Shown: positions 13,955 to 21,874, numbered from the stretch's first letter. The stretch is DNA of 27,681 bases from Desulfobulbus sp. (GCA_030600525.1 JAUVLX010000007.1:1-27681); one strand, 5' to 3'. The notes: generated by a model from the letters alone, not told the origin. Numbers and translations are program-made.

Positions 13955-15784
13955 ATGCTCTATAACAACCTAATTTATTTTCTGGTGGCGATCTTTACCT
14001 TTTCCACAAATACGCCGGTGGATTCCCCATGGATGCCTTGGTGGGGGTTCCTTGTTGCCTCTGTAATGCTGCTCGGGGGTTTTAGTTTTGTTGCAAAGAG
14101 GTTGTACTCGTCAGCTTTAACTGAAAAGTCAGTGCGCTATTTTTCCATCGAACGAAAACTTTCCATACTTGCTGTTGGTTGCTTTATCCTGTGGGTGTAT
14201 TTTTTGGATCTAAAATACTATCTACAGCCGTTATCTTTAGGTGGCAAATTACCTATTTTAGAGAATCTGGGAGGCTTGAGTGTTTTTTTCCTTCTGTTCT
14301 GCGTGATATGGCATCAGGCAAGACCTTTGTATCAACAGCTTTTTCATCGTGAATACAATTCCTTTGGGTTCTTGTTAAGTAATATCAAGATCAATCTGCC
14401 TATTGTTCTGCCGTGGCTGTTGCTTTCCTTTACCTTTGATATTTTGGTGCTGCTACCCTTACCCGGGTTAAAGGAAATATTGGTGTCACCGTGGGGTGAT
14501 TTGATTCTCTTTGCGGTTTTTGTAGTTTTTCTTGTCCTTTTTTTTCCGCCACTGGTACGCAGATTATGGGACTGCAGGCCTATGCCCGAGGGGCAGATGC
14601 GGGAGAAGATTCTTGCTTTTTGCCGGACCCAGGGGTTTGGTTCCGAAATCCTTTACTGGCCGCTTTTCGAAGGACAGGTGATTACCGCCGGAATTATGGG
14701 CATTGTCCCTGGGTTTCGCTATTTACTGGTAACGCCTGCATTGCTGGAAGCGCTCAGCGAAAAAGAGCTGGAGAGTGTATTAGCCCACGAAATAGGTCAC
14801 GTGAAGAATAAACACCTGATTCTCTATGTGCTGCTTTTTCTCGGTTTCAGTGTGTTTGCTGGTGCTCTGGCCAGGCCTATGCCCCATTTTATCCTGTCCA
14901 GTGATACCTATTATTGGCTGCTCGGTAAAATGAGCCTTTCTCCAGATACCCTGCTAGGTATCCTTGGTGCGATCCCGCTCCTTGTACTGCTGATTGTTTA
15001 TTTTCGGTTTATTTTCGGTTTTTTTATTAGAAATTTTGAGCGGCAGGCAGATGCCTCGGTGTTTCGTGCCCAAGGCACAGGAGTGCATTTGATCTCATCG
15101 TTTGAAAGAATTGCAGTACTCACCGGCACTAGTAGGGAGGAAAAAAACTGGCATCATTTTGGCCTTGGGGAACGGATTGGGTTTCTTGAGCAATGTGAAC
15201 AAAACCGGCTTGCCATTGGCCGCCAGGATCGAAAGGTGTATGCCTTCATGCTCCTCTATTTCTGTTGTATAGCAGGGTTGTCTTTTTCGGTGCAGCAGCT
15301 TGATTTGCAGAAAATTTCTGCTGGCTATGAAGTGAAATACGCTGAGGCTGTTCTGCTTCAAAAATCTGGTCAGGAACCAGGGAACAGTTTGTGGCCGGTT
15401 TTACTTGGTAATTTGATGCAGAGTGAGAAGATGGAAAGTAAGGCTGTGGAGGCCTATGAGCAAGCAGCGAAACTCAGACCAACCAGTGTTGAGGTGAATA
15501 ATAACCTTGCCTGGCTGCTGCTCACGGCAAAAGATAAAACACTTCGTGATCCTGTCAGGGCTTTAACTCTTGCACGGACGGCAGTGCTGCTGGATGAAAA
15601 AGGATTTGTGCTAGATACACTGGCTACTGCTTTTTGGGCAAACCGACTGATAGAAAATGCCGTGGAAAGTGAGGTGCGGGCTATCCGGCTGGACCCTGGT
15701 AATCGTCGTTATTATATAGAGCAGATACAGCGGTTTCAAAGCAACCGCTGGGAAGAAGAAGGTTCCGGGACAAGGGGCCAGTAG
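13955..15784 (+). CDS. Membrane-embedded M48 metallopeptidase with C-terminal TPR-like region
   Basis: 609 residues. Several membrane helices lie before the protease domain (about 5-20, 32-48, 68-88, 108-118, 148-168, 182-200), and more follow the active site (about 288-305 and 335-358). The zinc motif is His278-Glu-Ile-Gly-His282 (LAHEIGHVKNKH), with the third ligand Glu362 in FERQAD. The order resembles Ste24/HtpX-type membrane gluzincins. Residues ~440-600 are helical and TPR-like (KAVEAYEQAAKLRPTSVEVNNNLAWLL). Likely role: quality control of membrane or exported proteins. The start is chosen for AAGGGA 7 nt upstream. It is transcribed alone, converging on the HD gene 20 bp after its stop. 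A second M48 gene, a lipoprotein, lies 4.8 kb downstream and is not closely similar. Confidence 0.93.
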   Translation: MLYNNLIYFLVAIFTFSTNTPVDSPWMPWWGFLVASVMLLGGFSFVAKRLYSSALTEKSVRYFSIERKLSILAVGCFILWVYFLDLKYYLQPLSLGGKLPILENLGGLSVFFLLFCVIWHQARPLYQQLFHREYNSFGFLLSNIKINLPIVLPWLLLSFTFDILVLLPLPGLKEILVSPWGDLILFAVFVVFLVLFFPPLVRRLWDCRPMPEGQMREKILAFCRTQGFGSEILYWPLFEGQVITAGIMGIVPGFRYLLVTPALLEALSEKELESVLAHEIGHVKNKHLILYVLLFLGFSVFAGALARPMPHFILSSDTYYWLLGKMSLSPDTLLGILGAIPLLVLLIVYFRFIFGFFIRNFERQADASVFRAQGTGVHLISSFERIAVLTGTSREEKNWHHFGLGERIGFLEQCEQNRLAIGRQDRKVYAFMLLYFCCIAGLSFSVQQLDLQKISAGYEVKYAEAVLLQKSGQEPGNSLWPVLLGNLMQSEKMESKAVEAYEQAAKLRPTSVEVNNNLAWLLLTAKDKTLRDPVRALTLARTAVLLDEKGFVLDTLATAFWANRLIENAVESEVRAIRLDPGNRRYYIEQIQRFQSNRWEEEGSGTRGQ

Positions 15785-15804
15785 CAAGTACTCAGGCTCA
15801 TGTA

Positions 15805-17109
15805 TTAAACGATGATATCGGGAATTGTCATCTCGCCTTTATCAAAGGCCGCTAAGAAGGCTTTGACAACTTCCGGGTCAAAATCTTTTCCGGCGCTGCT
15901 GACAATTGCATCACGAGCGTTTTTTTCTGGGTGGGCTTTTTCGTGAAATTCTTCGTGGGTCAGGTCGTCGTATTTGTCTGCCACGGCTAGGATTGAGGTA
16001 CCTATTGCCTGTTCCGAGTTTTCTTGTTTGTGGTGGTTGGCAAGATAGCTTTGGCGTTGGCCGATAAGCATGGGGAGAATTTTTCTAAGCGGCCCTCTGG
16101 AGCAATCTGGCAGGTTTTCTGTTTCTTTGTCAGTATGTTTTGTTGGTTCGCTATTGTTATTTTTGATGAGGGTCGAGGCCTTTTCCAGGATCTCCCTTTT
16201 GATTTGCAGATTACCAAGATCGTGCAGAAGGGCGGCTGAGCGGATGTCCTCAAGCTGCTCTTCAGGTAGCCCCATTGTCGAGGCGATTTTAACTGCATAG
16301 ATTGAAACGCGGAAGCAGTGGTTTTCAGCGTACTCATCCTGGGAAATGAAATGCCTGAGGATAAAAAGTATCCCCTGGTAGGTGTGCCGCAGTTCAGCTA
16401 TTTTTTCCTGGATTTTTTCGTAGAGGCTTCCCATGGTGTATGCTGTTACCAGCAAAAAACAACCCCAGCAGGCAAGGTGGTACCATTGATCGATTCCGCC
16501 CAATCCAACAAGGTCGGATCCTTGAAATCTGGAAGGATTTATGACGTATATCAGGCTGACCAGTAAAATACTTGCAAAAGCTGTCAGTACAGCATGGCGC
16601 CTTCCGAAAAAATAGGCTGCTATAACCGGAGGAAGACTGTAGAAACCAAGCAGCAAGTATTGAGAGGCCACCGTGTAGTTGAGTAACCATGCAATGCCGA
16701 GCATGGAGAGAATTATCAGCGACTCTGTGCATTTTCTTTTGCTTTTGGCCGGAAAAAGTTGGTCAATCTTATTTGCTATGTTGGCACATGAGGTCTTTGG
16801 TGTTGCTGGCAGAGGGGGGCCGTAGTCCTTTTGTTCGTGTTTTTCTTCGTCTGGGGAATGTTTTTTCTGCTCTTGTCTGGCTGGGATGAAGGTCAGGTCA
16901 GCATTGAGCCTGCGCATCTCTGCCATCACCCTTCTGGCAGTGAGTTCAGGAACGTTTCTGGCCAGAACAACCGGGAGTTCTTGCAGAAGGTCCGGGATTT
17001 CGTCACTAGGGATATTTTTTGCGTATTTCTGGAGATAGGCAATAATCTCGCCTTCATCTGTATTCGTATTGACAGATTTAAGGATGATTGAGCCTTTATG
17101 TTCGATCAT
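15805..17109 (-). CDS. Membrane HD-domain protein, degenerate HD-GYP type
   Basis: 434 residues. Residues ~8-77 are a small domain I do not recognise (LPVVLARNVPELTARRVMAE), then a charged linker to ~125 and about four membrane helices (127-227). The HD domain keeps His264 (ENHCFRV), His296-Asp297 (LLHDLGN), His359-His360 and AVADKYDDLT. In HD-GYP proteins the segment after HH reads E-x-x-DG-x-GYP; here it is KQENSEQAIG, so GYP is missing and the usual helix between HD and HH is replaced by a polar stretch. c-di-GMP hydrolysis therefore cannot be assumed; binding, or another phosphohydrolase activity, is possible. The start ATG 17109 has no strong ribosome-binding site. A good promoter and a 5' hairpin lie upstream. 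Confidence 0.85.
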   Translation of the reverse strand: MIEHKGSIILKSVNTNTDEGEIIAYLQKYAKNIPSDEIPDLLQELPVVLARNVPELTARRVMAEMRRLNADLTFIPARQEQKKHSPDEEKHEQKDYGPPLPATPKTSCANIANKIDQLFPAKSKRKCTESLIILSMLGIAWLLNYTVASQYLLLGFYSLPPVIAAYFFGRRHAVLTAFASILLVSLIYVINPSRFQGSDLVGLGGIDQWYHLACWGCFLLVTAYTMGSLYEKIQEKIAELRHTYQGILFILRHFISQDEYAENHCFRVSIYAVKIASTMGLPEEQLEDIRSAALLHDLGNLQIKREILEKASTLIKNNNSEPTKHTDKETENLPDCSRGPLRKILPMLIGQRQSYLANHHKQENSEQAIGTSILAVADKYDDLTHEEFHEKAHPEKNARDAIVSSAGKDFDPEVVKAFLAAFDKGEMTIPDIIV

Positions 17110-17188
17110 TTTTTGTTGAGTAGGGAGCGTTGCAATGAGGTTTAGCCTTCTGCATAGTGTTCTGGATTAATTAGTTCTACGTTTGTAC

Positions 17189-17205
17189 AAGGGATGCGTT
17201 CCCTT
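17189..17205 (-). promoter_or_regulatory. 5'-end hairpin of the HD-gene transcript
   Basis: AAGGGA-TGCGT-TCCCTT forms a 6-bp stem starting within a few bases of the transcription start predicted from the promoter at 17214-17242. It may protect the 5' end from decay. Confidence 0.35.
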
Positions 17206-17213
17206 TAATAAGG

Positions 17214-17242
17214 ATTATAGGTAACAGAAGGTTTGGTTGCAA
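17214..17242 (-). promoter_or_regulatory. Sigma70-type promoter of the HD-domain gene
   Basis: On the minus strand TTGCAA (17237-17242), a 17-nt spacer and a perfect TATAAT (17214-17219). The predicted start is near 17207, giving a ~100-nt leader. The edge of repeat copy E is 22 bp upstream of the -35. Confidence 0.65.
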
Positions 17243-17264
17243 GAAAACACCGTTTTTTTCGATA

Positions 17265-17445
17265 AGGAGCTGTCCGTAAGTAAATTGGGCAATATCGCGC
17301 TCATATTTAGGTTAGATTTGGATGATCTAATTGAACAAAGCCGCAGGCGTAGTTGTGCTACGTTGAGGACTTTGTGATTGAAGATCAGCCAAAGATGACC
17401 TGAAGATGCGATGCGAGATGTTCAAGTTATTTCAGGACAACTCCT
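17265..17445 (+). repeat. Palindromic repeat family, copy E (181 bp)
   Basis: Near-identical to copies B and D apart from a few changes in the first 35 bp. It lies between the HD-gene promoter and the end of the DUF882 gene. The 128 bp from 17446 to 17573 hold only a weak hairpin (AGCTGG 17447-17452 / CCAGCT 17466-17471) and no gene. Confidence 0.93.
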
Positions 17446-17573
17446 TAGCTGGTCATTGTGCAAGGCCAGCTGACTTGTACCAGATGAAAGACGGAAAAAG
17501 GGGGAGGGTGGAGGAACAAACTTCATCCTTTTTATTGATCAGGTGAAAACGCCTGAATCCTGCAAAGGGAATT

Positions 17574-18140
17574 TTACCAGGTCCTGAAACGGCCGGTATC
17601 GATGTGAACGAAATCTGATTTGGGGTAATATCCGACACCACCACATTGCATGGCAATGGCGCATTGCTGTACATACCGCGTCGGAGCCTCTGAAAATCGA
17701 ATATCAATTGCGCGCCCTTGCATATGCAGGCTCCTTTTAGCAACACCGGAGCTGTTCTTCCTCAACTTCTTGTTGGTTACAGGAGAACGAAACCCAGAAA
17801 TCACTTCAAACGTTCCTTTATAGCCCATATCCTGCTGTATATCCCACAGCACATCCAGCAGCCTTCTATCAATGGCATGGACTTCACCGGTACGAAAATC
17901 GCGAAGATACTGATTTACCTGCCCAAGGGCTGACGAATCGTACATTCCATGGCGAAAATAGGTAACATCAAGAGACTGCCTAGTATGGGTATGATAAAAA
18001 GAAAGCGTCTTCTTCTCAAGCCTTTTGGCTCCAGCCACGATAGGATGGCTTCCCACTGCCAACACAATTCCCAGCTGGGCTGTTTTTTTAATAAACTGTC
18101 TTCTTGAAGAAGTCTTTTCACTAAAAGATATCGCTCTCAT
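17574..18140 (-). CDS. Tat-exported DUF882 / MepK(YcbK)-like murein endopeptidase
   Basis: 188 residues. The N-terminus has a twin-arginine signal (SSRRQFIKK at 11-19) followed by a hydrophobic stretch and a cleavage-like VAGA. The mature part is an M15-type fold with the zinc triad His139 (SLHMQGRAIDIR), Asp146 and His179 (DFVHIDTG); SGFRSPVTN and GGVGYYPKSDFVH are typical. The E. coli homologue cleaves meso-DAP crosslinks in peptidoglycan. It acts in the periplasm, folded before export. It is a monocistronic unit or follows amrS: a candidate promoter (18217-18245) and a perfect palindrome (18191-18210) lie upstream. AGGG directly abuts the ATG, so ribosome binding is weak. Confidence 0.93.
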   Translation of the reverse strand: MRAISFSEKTSSRRQFIKKTAQLGIVLAVGSHPIVAGAKRLEKKTLSFYHTHTRQSLDVTYFRHGMYDSSALGQVNQYLRDFRTGEVHAIDRRLLDVLWDIQQDMGYKGTFEVISGFRSPVTNKKLRKNSSGVAKRSLHMQGRAIDIRFSEAPTRYVQQCAIAMQCGGVGYYPKSDFVHIDTGRFRTW

Positions 18141-18190
18141 TCCCTAAAGTTGTCTCTATTGGCTTTATGTTATAATTCCATAACGATACG

Positions 18191-18210
18191 AATTATTTGA
18201 CGAAATAATT
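18191..18210. promoter_or_regulatory. Candidate operator (AT-rich perfect palindrome) before the DUF882 gene
   Basis: AATTATTT (18191-18198), GACG, AAATAATT (18203-18210). It lies just downstream of the -10 box of the DUF882 promoter and about 50 bp before the ATG, a usual place for repressor binding. Confidence 0.4.
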
Positions 18211-18216
18211 CAAGCC

Positions 18217-18245
18217 AGTAAAGTGCAACCTCTGACAAAAGTCAA
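18217..18245 (-). promoter_or_regulatory. Candidate promoter of the DUF882 gene
   Basis: On the minus strand TTGACT (18240-18245), a 17-nt spacer and TTTACT (18217-18222). The -35 is strong and the -10 weak, which suits an activated or regulated promoter. Confidence 0.45.
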
Positions 18246-18256
18246 GCGGAATATTT

Positions 18257-18279
18257 AAAAAAAATTGCAATTGCAGCAA
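18257..18279 (-). terminator. Weak intrinsic terminator after amrS
   Basis: On the minus strand a TTGC/GCAA mini-hairpin is followed by eight Ts (18257-18264), beginning directly after the amrS stop codon (18281-18283). The stem is only 4 bp, but the U-run is strong. Confidence 0.4.
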
Positions 18280-18280
18280 G

Positions 18281-19291
18281 TTACCTCCAAACACCTCCTA
18301 TTTCAGCCCTACAAGTTCCACACCTCCCATCAATTAACTTCTGGTTTTTTAACAAAAAACCATTTCTTTCGATTATCCTTGTTCCACATCCTGGACAAAA
18401 GGTATCTTCACCTTCACCTAAAATATTGCCCTGATAGACATGGTGAAGCCCGCTTTCTTTCCCGATACGATACGCCTTACGCAACAATTCCACTGAAGTT
18501 CGAGGCCTGTCCTTCATCTGATAGGTGGGGTGAAAGGCACTCACATGCCATGGTAGAGCTGGGTCGATTTGAGAGATGAATGCAGCTATTTTTTTTAACT
18601 CCTCATCCGAATCATTTAATCCAGGAATAATCAGAGTGGTTACCTCCACCCACACACCAAGGTCATGGAAGAGACGAACATTATCAAGAACCGGCTGTAG
18701 ACTTGCCTTGCATACTTTTTTATAAAAAGAATCGCTAAAAGCCTTGATATCTATATTTATGGCATCAAGGAAAGGCGCAATATCTCTGGCTGCCTCCGGT
18801 GTCATGTACCCGTTGCTGACGTAGACGTTACGAATATTTTTCTGTCTGGCAAGTTCAGCGCATCGTCTACTGAATTCATAAAAAACCGTGGGCTCCACAT
18901 AAGTATAGCTGATACTGGCACACCCATTTTGCTCGGCAAGGGCAACCACCTCCTCCGCCTCGGTTTGCTTGCCAACGATTTCCTGGTCGTGCATGTGAGG
19001 GTATTGAGAGATTTCGAAATTCTGGCAGTGGAGACAACGAAAATTACATCCTACCGTGGAAATGGAATAGGTCCGGCTACCGGGTAAAAAATGGAACAAA
19101 GGTTTTTTTTCTATTGGGTCAATATGCTCAGCCACCAGTAAACCGTATACAAGACTGAACAATCGTCCTTCCCGATTTTCCCTTACCCCGCAAATCCCCC
19201 TATGCCCAGGATGGATGGTACAACGATGACAGCAAAGGGAGCAAGTAACCTTCCCGGCTTTTTCTTGAGTATAAAACATCGCTTCACGCAT
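18281..19291 (-). CDS. amrS: AmmeMemoRadiSam-system radical SAM enzyme
   Basis: 336 residues. The radical SAM cluster motif is Cys82-x3-Cys86-x2-Cys89 (GCNFRCLHCQN). The N-terminal cysteine group (Cys17, 20, 21, 24, 34) and the phrases HRGICGVRENREG, GLLVAEHIDPIEKKPLFHFLPG and AFHPTYQM are diagnostic for AmrS, a pyruvate formate-lyase-activase relative. The C-terminus adds a zinc-ribbon-like pair (FCPGCGTRI and CGTCRAEIGG). The name comes from its usual linkage with AMMECR1 and Memo genes; neither is in this window. Its biochemical target remains poorly defined. ATG 19291 is used; a second ATG at 19279 is possible, and neither has a strong ribosome-binding site. It diverges from the rubredoxin-like operon. 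Confidence 0.95.
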   Translation of the reverse strand: MREAMFYTQEKAGKVTCSLCCHRCTIHPGHRGICGVRENREGRLFSLVYGLLVAEHIDPIEKKPLFHFLPGSRTYSISTVGCNFRCLHCQNFEISQYPHMHDQEIVGKQTEAEEVVALAEQNGCASISYTYVEPTVFYEFSRRCAELARQKNIRNVYVSNGYMTPEAARDIAPFLDAINIDIKAFSDSFYKKVCKASLQPVLDNVRLFHDLGVWVEVTTLIIPGLNDSDEELKKIAAFISQIDPALPWHVSAFHPTYQMKDRPRTSVELLRKAYRIGKESGLHHVYQGNILGEGEDTFCPGCGTRIIERNGFLLKNQKLIDGRCGTCRAEIGGVWR

Positions 19292-19301
19292 GATAGACTA
19301 A

Positions 19302-19343
19302 AGTGTTTCCCGGTTGACGGACAAACACTCCTCCCGTTATAAT
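19302..19343 (+). promoter_or_regulatory. Strong sigma70-type promoter with overlapping inverted repeat
   Basis: TTGACG (19314-19319), an 18-nt spacer and TATAAT (19338-19343) on the plus strand. AGTGTTT (19302-19308) and AAACACT (19323-19329) form an inverted repeat around the -35 box, which could be an operator for the divergent pair. The predicted start near 19350 leaves a leader of about 205 nt (to 19556) with no convincing ORF or clear strong structure. Confidence 0.6.
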
Positions 19344-19556
19344 GGGTTGGATGTGAGCAAAGGTGGCAGCATCAAGCAGAACGTTTGCACGTCAACGCTT
19401 CCCCCTGTACACGATAAAGTATACTTCATATGTATTGTAGCACATCGTCATTGCCGCAAAATAAATTTTTCCACTGGCCCGTTTACCGACAGTATCTACA
19501 GTCTTGGTATCACTTCTCCTCAAATGCCACAAACTATTTCACAATAGACAAAAAAC

Positions 19557-20039
19557 ATGGAAGAGCATTCCCTTAACCTCTATGCAAAATTAATAAAAGA
19601 AGCAACCAGGATGGAAGTATATGCAATGAGGGCTGACAAAGATCAACGGCCCGAACTTGCCCGGATGTATAAGGCCCTCACTGTCTCTCACAAGGCACAG
19701 GCCCGTAGAGTCCTCCTCCAGATCCGAGGCTTTATCGGACACAGCGATGAAAATCTGTCACTGGTCATAGATGAAGAACTTCCTGCATTCATCAAAGCGT
19801 ATGCGAAATGTCATCATCAGGCCGTAGAAATAAACAACAAGGCGATTGCTATCGGTTGCGACCATGCATCACGAATCACCCAAATGAACCTGCAGCTCGC
19901 AAAACGTGCCCAGGAACTAAGGCAGCGTCCAGACACATTCTTTATCTGCGACTTTTGTGGTTTTATAGCTTCTGCCAACTTACCGGATACATGCCCTATA
20001 TGTACGGCAGCATCGCGACGGTTCAAAAAGGTTTGCTGA
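19557..20039 (+). CDS. Rubrerythrin-like protein with degenerate ferritin domain and rubredoxin-type metal site
   Basis: 160 residues. The C-terminus has Cys131-x2-Cys134 (CDFCGFIA) and Cys146-x2-Cys149 (CPICT), a rubredoxin-like iron or zinc knuckle. The helical N-terminal part resembles the rubrerythrin four-helix bundle (KEATRMEVYAMRADK), but the ExxH-type iron ligands of helix 2 are replaced: where rubrerythrin has EKEHAKR, this has HKAQARR. A working diiron peroxidase site is therefore unlikely. It may be an electron-transfer or metal-binding protein, or a zinc-ribbon remnant. It is soluble and cytoplasmic. No Shine-Dalgarno is visible before the ATG. The stop overlaps the next start (TGATG), indicating translational coupling with the molybdenum-carrier-like gene. 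Confidence 0.8.
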   Translation: MEEHSLNLYAKLIKEATRMEVYAMRADKDQRPELARMYKALTVSHKAQARRVLLQIRGFIGHSDENLSLVIDEELPAFIKAYAKCHHQAVEINNKAIAIGCDHASRITQMNLQLAKRAQELRQRPDTFFICDFCGFIASANLPDTCPICTAASRRFKKVC

Positions 20040-20491
20040 TGAAAATTATTTCCGGTGGGCAATCCGGTGCCGATCTGGCAGCCCTTGACGCAGCCATTTC
20101 CCTTGGAATCGAGCACGGTGGCTGGCTCCCCAAAGGTCGAAAAACCGAAAGCGGTCCCCTCCCCTCCAGGTACAGCCTCAAAGAACTCCCTACAGGTAAA
20201 TACCGGGCACGAACCGAACAGAATGTTAGAGACAGCGATGGTACCCTGATATGCTCTTTCGGTCCTTTAACCGGGGGCTCTGCCCTCACGGAAGCTCTCA
20301 CTATCAAACATCATCGTCCCTGCCTGCATATCAATTTTGAGCTCTTTCCTGGCGATAAGGCTGTTGCTGCCGTTGAACGATGGTACAAAGATAATAAAAT
20401 ACAAACACTGAATGTTGCGGGGCCCCGCGCTTCAAACAATCCACACATCTATGACGCAGTTTTCACCCTGATCCTAAAAATAAAGTGGTAG
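20039..20491 (+). CDS. Putative molybdenum carrier protein (SLOG/YpsA-like Rossmann family)
   Basis: 150 residues from ATG 20039-20041, overlapping the upstream stop by 1 nt; longer readings to 19808 overlap the upstream gene and are rejected. The start MKIISGGQSGADLAALDAA carries the glycine-rich loop of the lysine-decarboxylase-like/SLOG superfamily, with GGWLPKGRKTESG, TEQNVRDSDGTLIC and GPLTGGSALTEAL typical of the small proteins annotated as molybdenum-cofactor carriers. Family structures bind nucleotides or molybdopterin-like ligands; the substrate here is unproven. It is the second gene of a plus-strand operon; the M48 lipoprotein gene follows after 45 bp. Confidence 0.85.
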   Translation: MKIISGGQSGADLAALDAAISLGIEHGGWLPKGRKTESGPLPSRYSLKELPTGKYRARTEQNVRDSDGTLICSFGPLTGGSALTEALTIKHHRPCLHINFELFPGDKAVAAVERWYKDNKIQTLNVAGPRASNNPHIYDAVFTLILKIKW

Positions 20492-20536
20492 GGAAAGCCG
20501 TCTCTACTCTATTTCCCATCCATTGGAGAAAATATT

Positions 20537-21874
20537 ATGTCCATTACAAAACACATATTAACACGGCGACAACTCCTCCATTTCCTGGGCATCGGTACTG
20601 CCTCCTACCTTTCACTGCCCCTTCTCTCAGGGTGTGCTATTGATCCTGTCACAGGGAAAAAACAGTTCATGATCATGAGCGAAAGCGAAGAAATCAACAT
20701 TGACAGGAAACAATCTCCCCTCCAATTTTCCACAGACTACGGCCCTCTGCAAGACCAGCAGCTCAACCAGTACATCAGTCGCATCGGACTAGAACTTGCA
20801 AACAGGTCACATCGACCGCATATGCCGTTTACCTTTCGCGGCGTCAACGCCTCTTATATCAATGCCTATGCTTTTCCCGGAGGCTCCATTGCCGTTACCC
20901 GGGGTATCTTGGTCGAACTAGACAATGAAGCCGAACTGGCAGCCCTGCTTGGCCACGAGATTGGTCATGTCTGCGCCAGGCACACTGCTGAACAGTCTGG
21001 AAAAGGAATGCTGACCTCCCTGCTGCTCACCGGTGCTTCCGTGGCTACCAGTGCCGCTGGTTACGGCGGCGCTGCCGACCTTGTTCAGAGCTTTGGCCAG
21101 CTTGGAGCTGGAGCGCTACTAGCCCATTACAGCAGGGATAATGAACGGGAAGCTGATTCCCTTGGAATGGAATATATGACCAGAACCGGATACAATCCTT
21201 CCGGCATGGTCGGCCTGATGCAGGTACTCTTGCAAAACAATAAGCACAAGCCAAGTGCGGTAGAGGTCATGTTCAGCACTCATCCCATGAGTGAAGACCG
21301 CCTTGCATGGACCAAGAAAGCGGCGAAGGAAAAATACAGTAAAATGCACAACGCACCTGTACATAGAGAACGATTCATGGACATGACCACCTCGTTACGA
21401 AAAAACAAAACGGCCATATCTCTTATGCAGAAAGCTGCCACAGCCATGGCTAAAGGAAAGTACGGTCCTGCGGAGCAGACACTGCAGACGGTACTGCAAA
21501 AAATGCCTGATGATTATACAGGCTTAGTCATGATGGGAAAAGGTCAGTTTGCTCTTGAAAATACCAAAAAAGCGGTACACTATGCGAGCAGGGCAGCACA
21601 AATATATCCACAGGAAGCGCAAGCCCATCTCATTATCGGGGTCAGTGAAATAGTCAACCAACGCTATGATCAGGCTTATCAACATCTTTCAACGTTTGAC
21701 AACCTTCTGCCAGGCAATCCGGAGATAACTTTTTTCAGGGGGGTTGCAAAAGAAGGCCAGGGAGAACGCCAGGAAGCGGCACAATACTACAGGGGATATA
21801 TTCAGCGCGTCAAACAAGGGCAGAAAGCACAATACGCCTATAACCGCCTAAAAACTTGGGGTTACGCCAAATAG
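20537..21874 (+). CDS. M48 metallopeptidase lipoprotein with TPRs (BepA/LoiP-like)
   Basis: 445 residues. The N-terminus has a twin-arginine-like start (LTRRQLLHFLGIG) and a lipobox LLSGC with Cys33 as the acylation site, so it should be a periplasm-facing lipoprotein. The conserved CAIDPVTGKKQFMIMSE after the cysteine is typical of this group. The zinc site is His140-Glu-Ile-Gly-His144 and Glu203 (ERTAD-type motif EREAD). STHPMSEDRL is the usual downstream loop. Residues ~295-440 hold TPR-like helices. By analogy with BepA it would degrade or assist misassembled outer-membrane proteins. GGAG lies 8 nt before the ATG. It is the third gene of the operon and ends before a terminator hairpin. 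Confidence 0.95.
   Translation: MSITKHILTRRQLLHFLGIGTASYLSLPLLSGCAIDPVTGKKQFMIMSESEEINIDRKQSPLQFSTDYGPLQDQQLNQYISRIGLELANRSHRPHMPFTFRGVNASYINAYAFPGGSIAVTRGILVELDNEAELAALLGHEIGHVCARHTAEQSGKGMLTSLLLTGASVATSAAGYGGAADLVQSFGQLGAGALLAHYSRDNEREADSLGMEYMTRTGYNPSGMVGLMQVLLQNNKHKPSAVEVMFSTHPMSEDRLAWTKKAAKEKYSKMHNAPVHRERFMDMTTSLRKNKTAISLMQKAATAMAKGKYGPAEQTLQTVLQKMPDDYTGLVMMGKGQFALENTKKAVHYASRAAQIYPQEAQAHLIIGVSEIVNQRYDQAYQHLSTFDNLLPGNPEITFFRGVAKEGQGERQEAAQYYRGYIQRVKQGQKAQYAYNRLKTWGYAK

Noticed and set aside
4277..17445. A dispersed CRISPR-like array or duplicated gene remnants
   Set aside because: Units are ~181 bp, kilobases apart, palindromic and in both orientations, with no spacers, cas genes or ORFs.
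17453..17746. 97-codon minus-strand ORF overlapping the DUF882 gene
   Set aside because: Overlaps the zinc-site region of the DUF882 gene in another frame; no homology marks.
19314..19547. 77-codon ORF in the leader before the rubrerythrin-like gene
   Set aside because: Its TTG start coincides with the -35 box, it has no ribosome-binding site, and the product shows no domain features.
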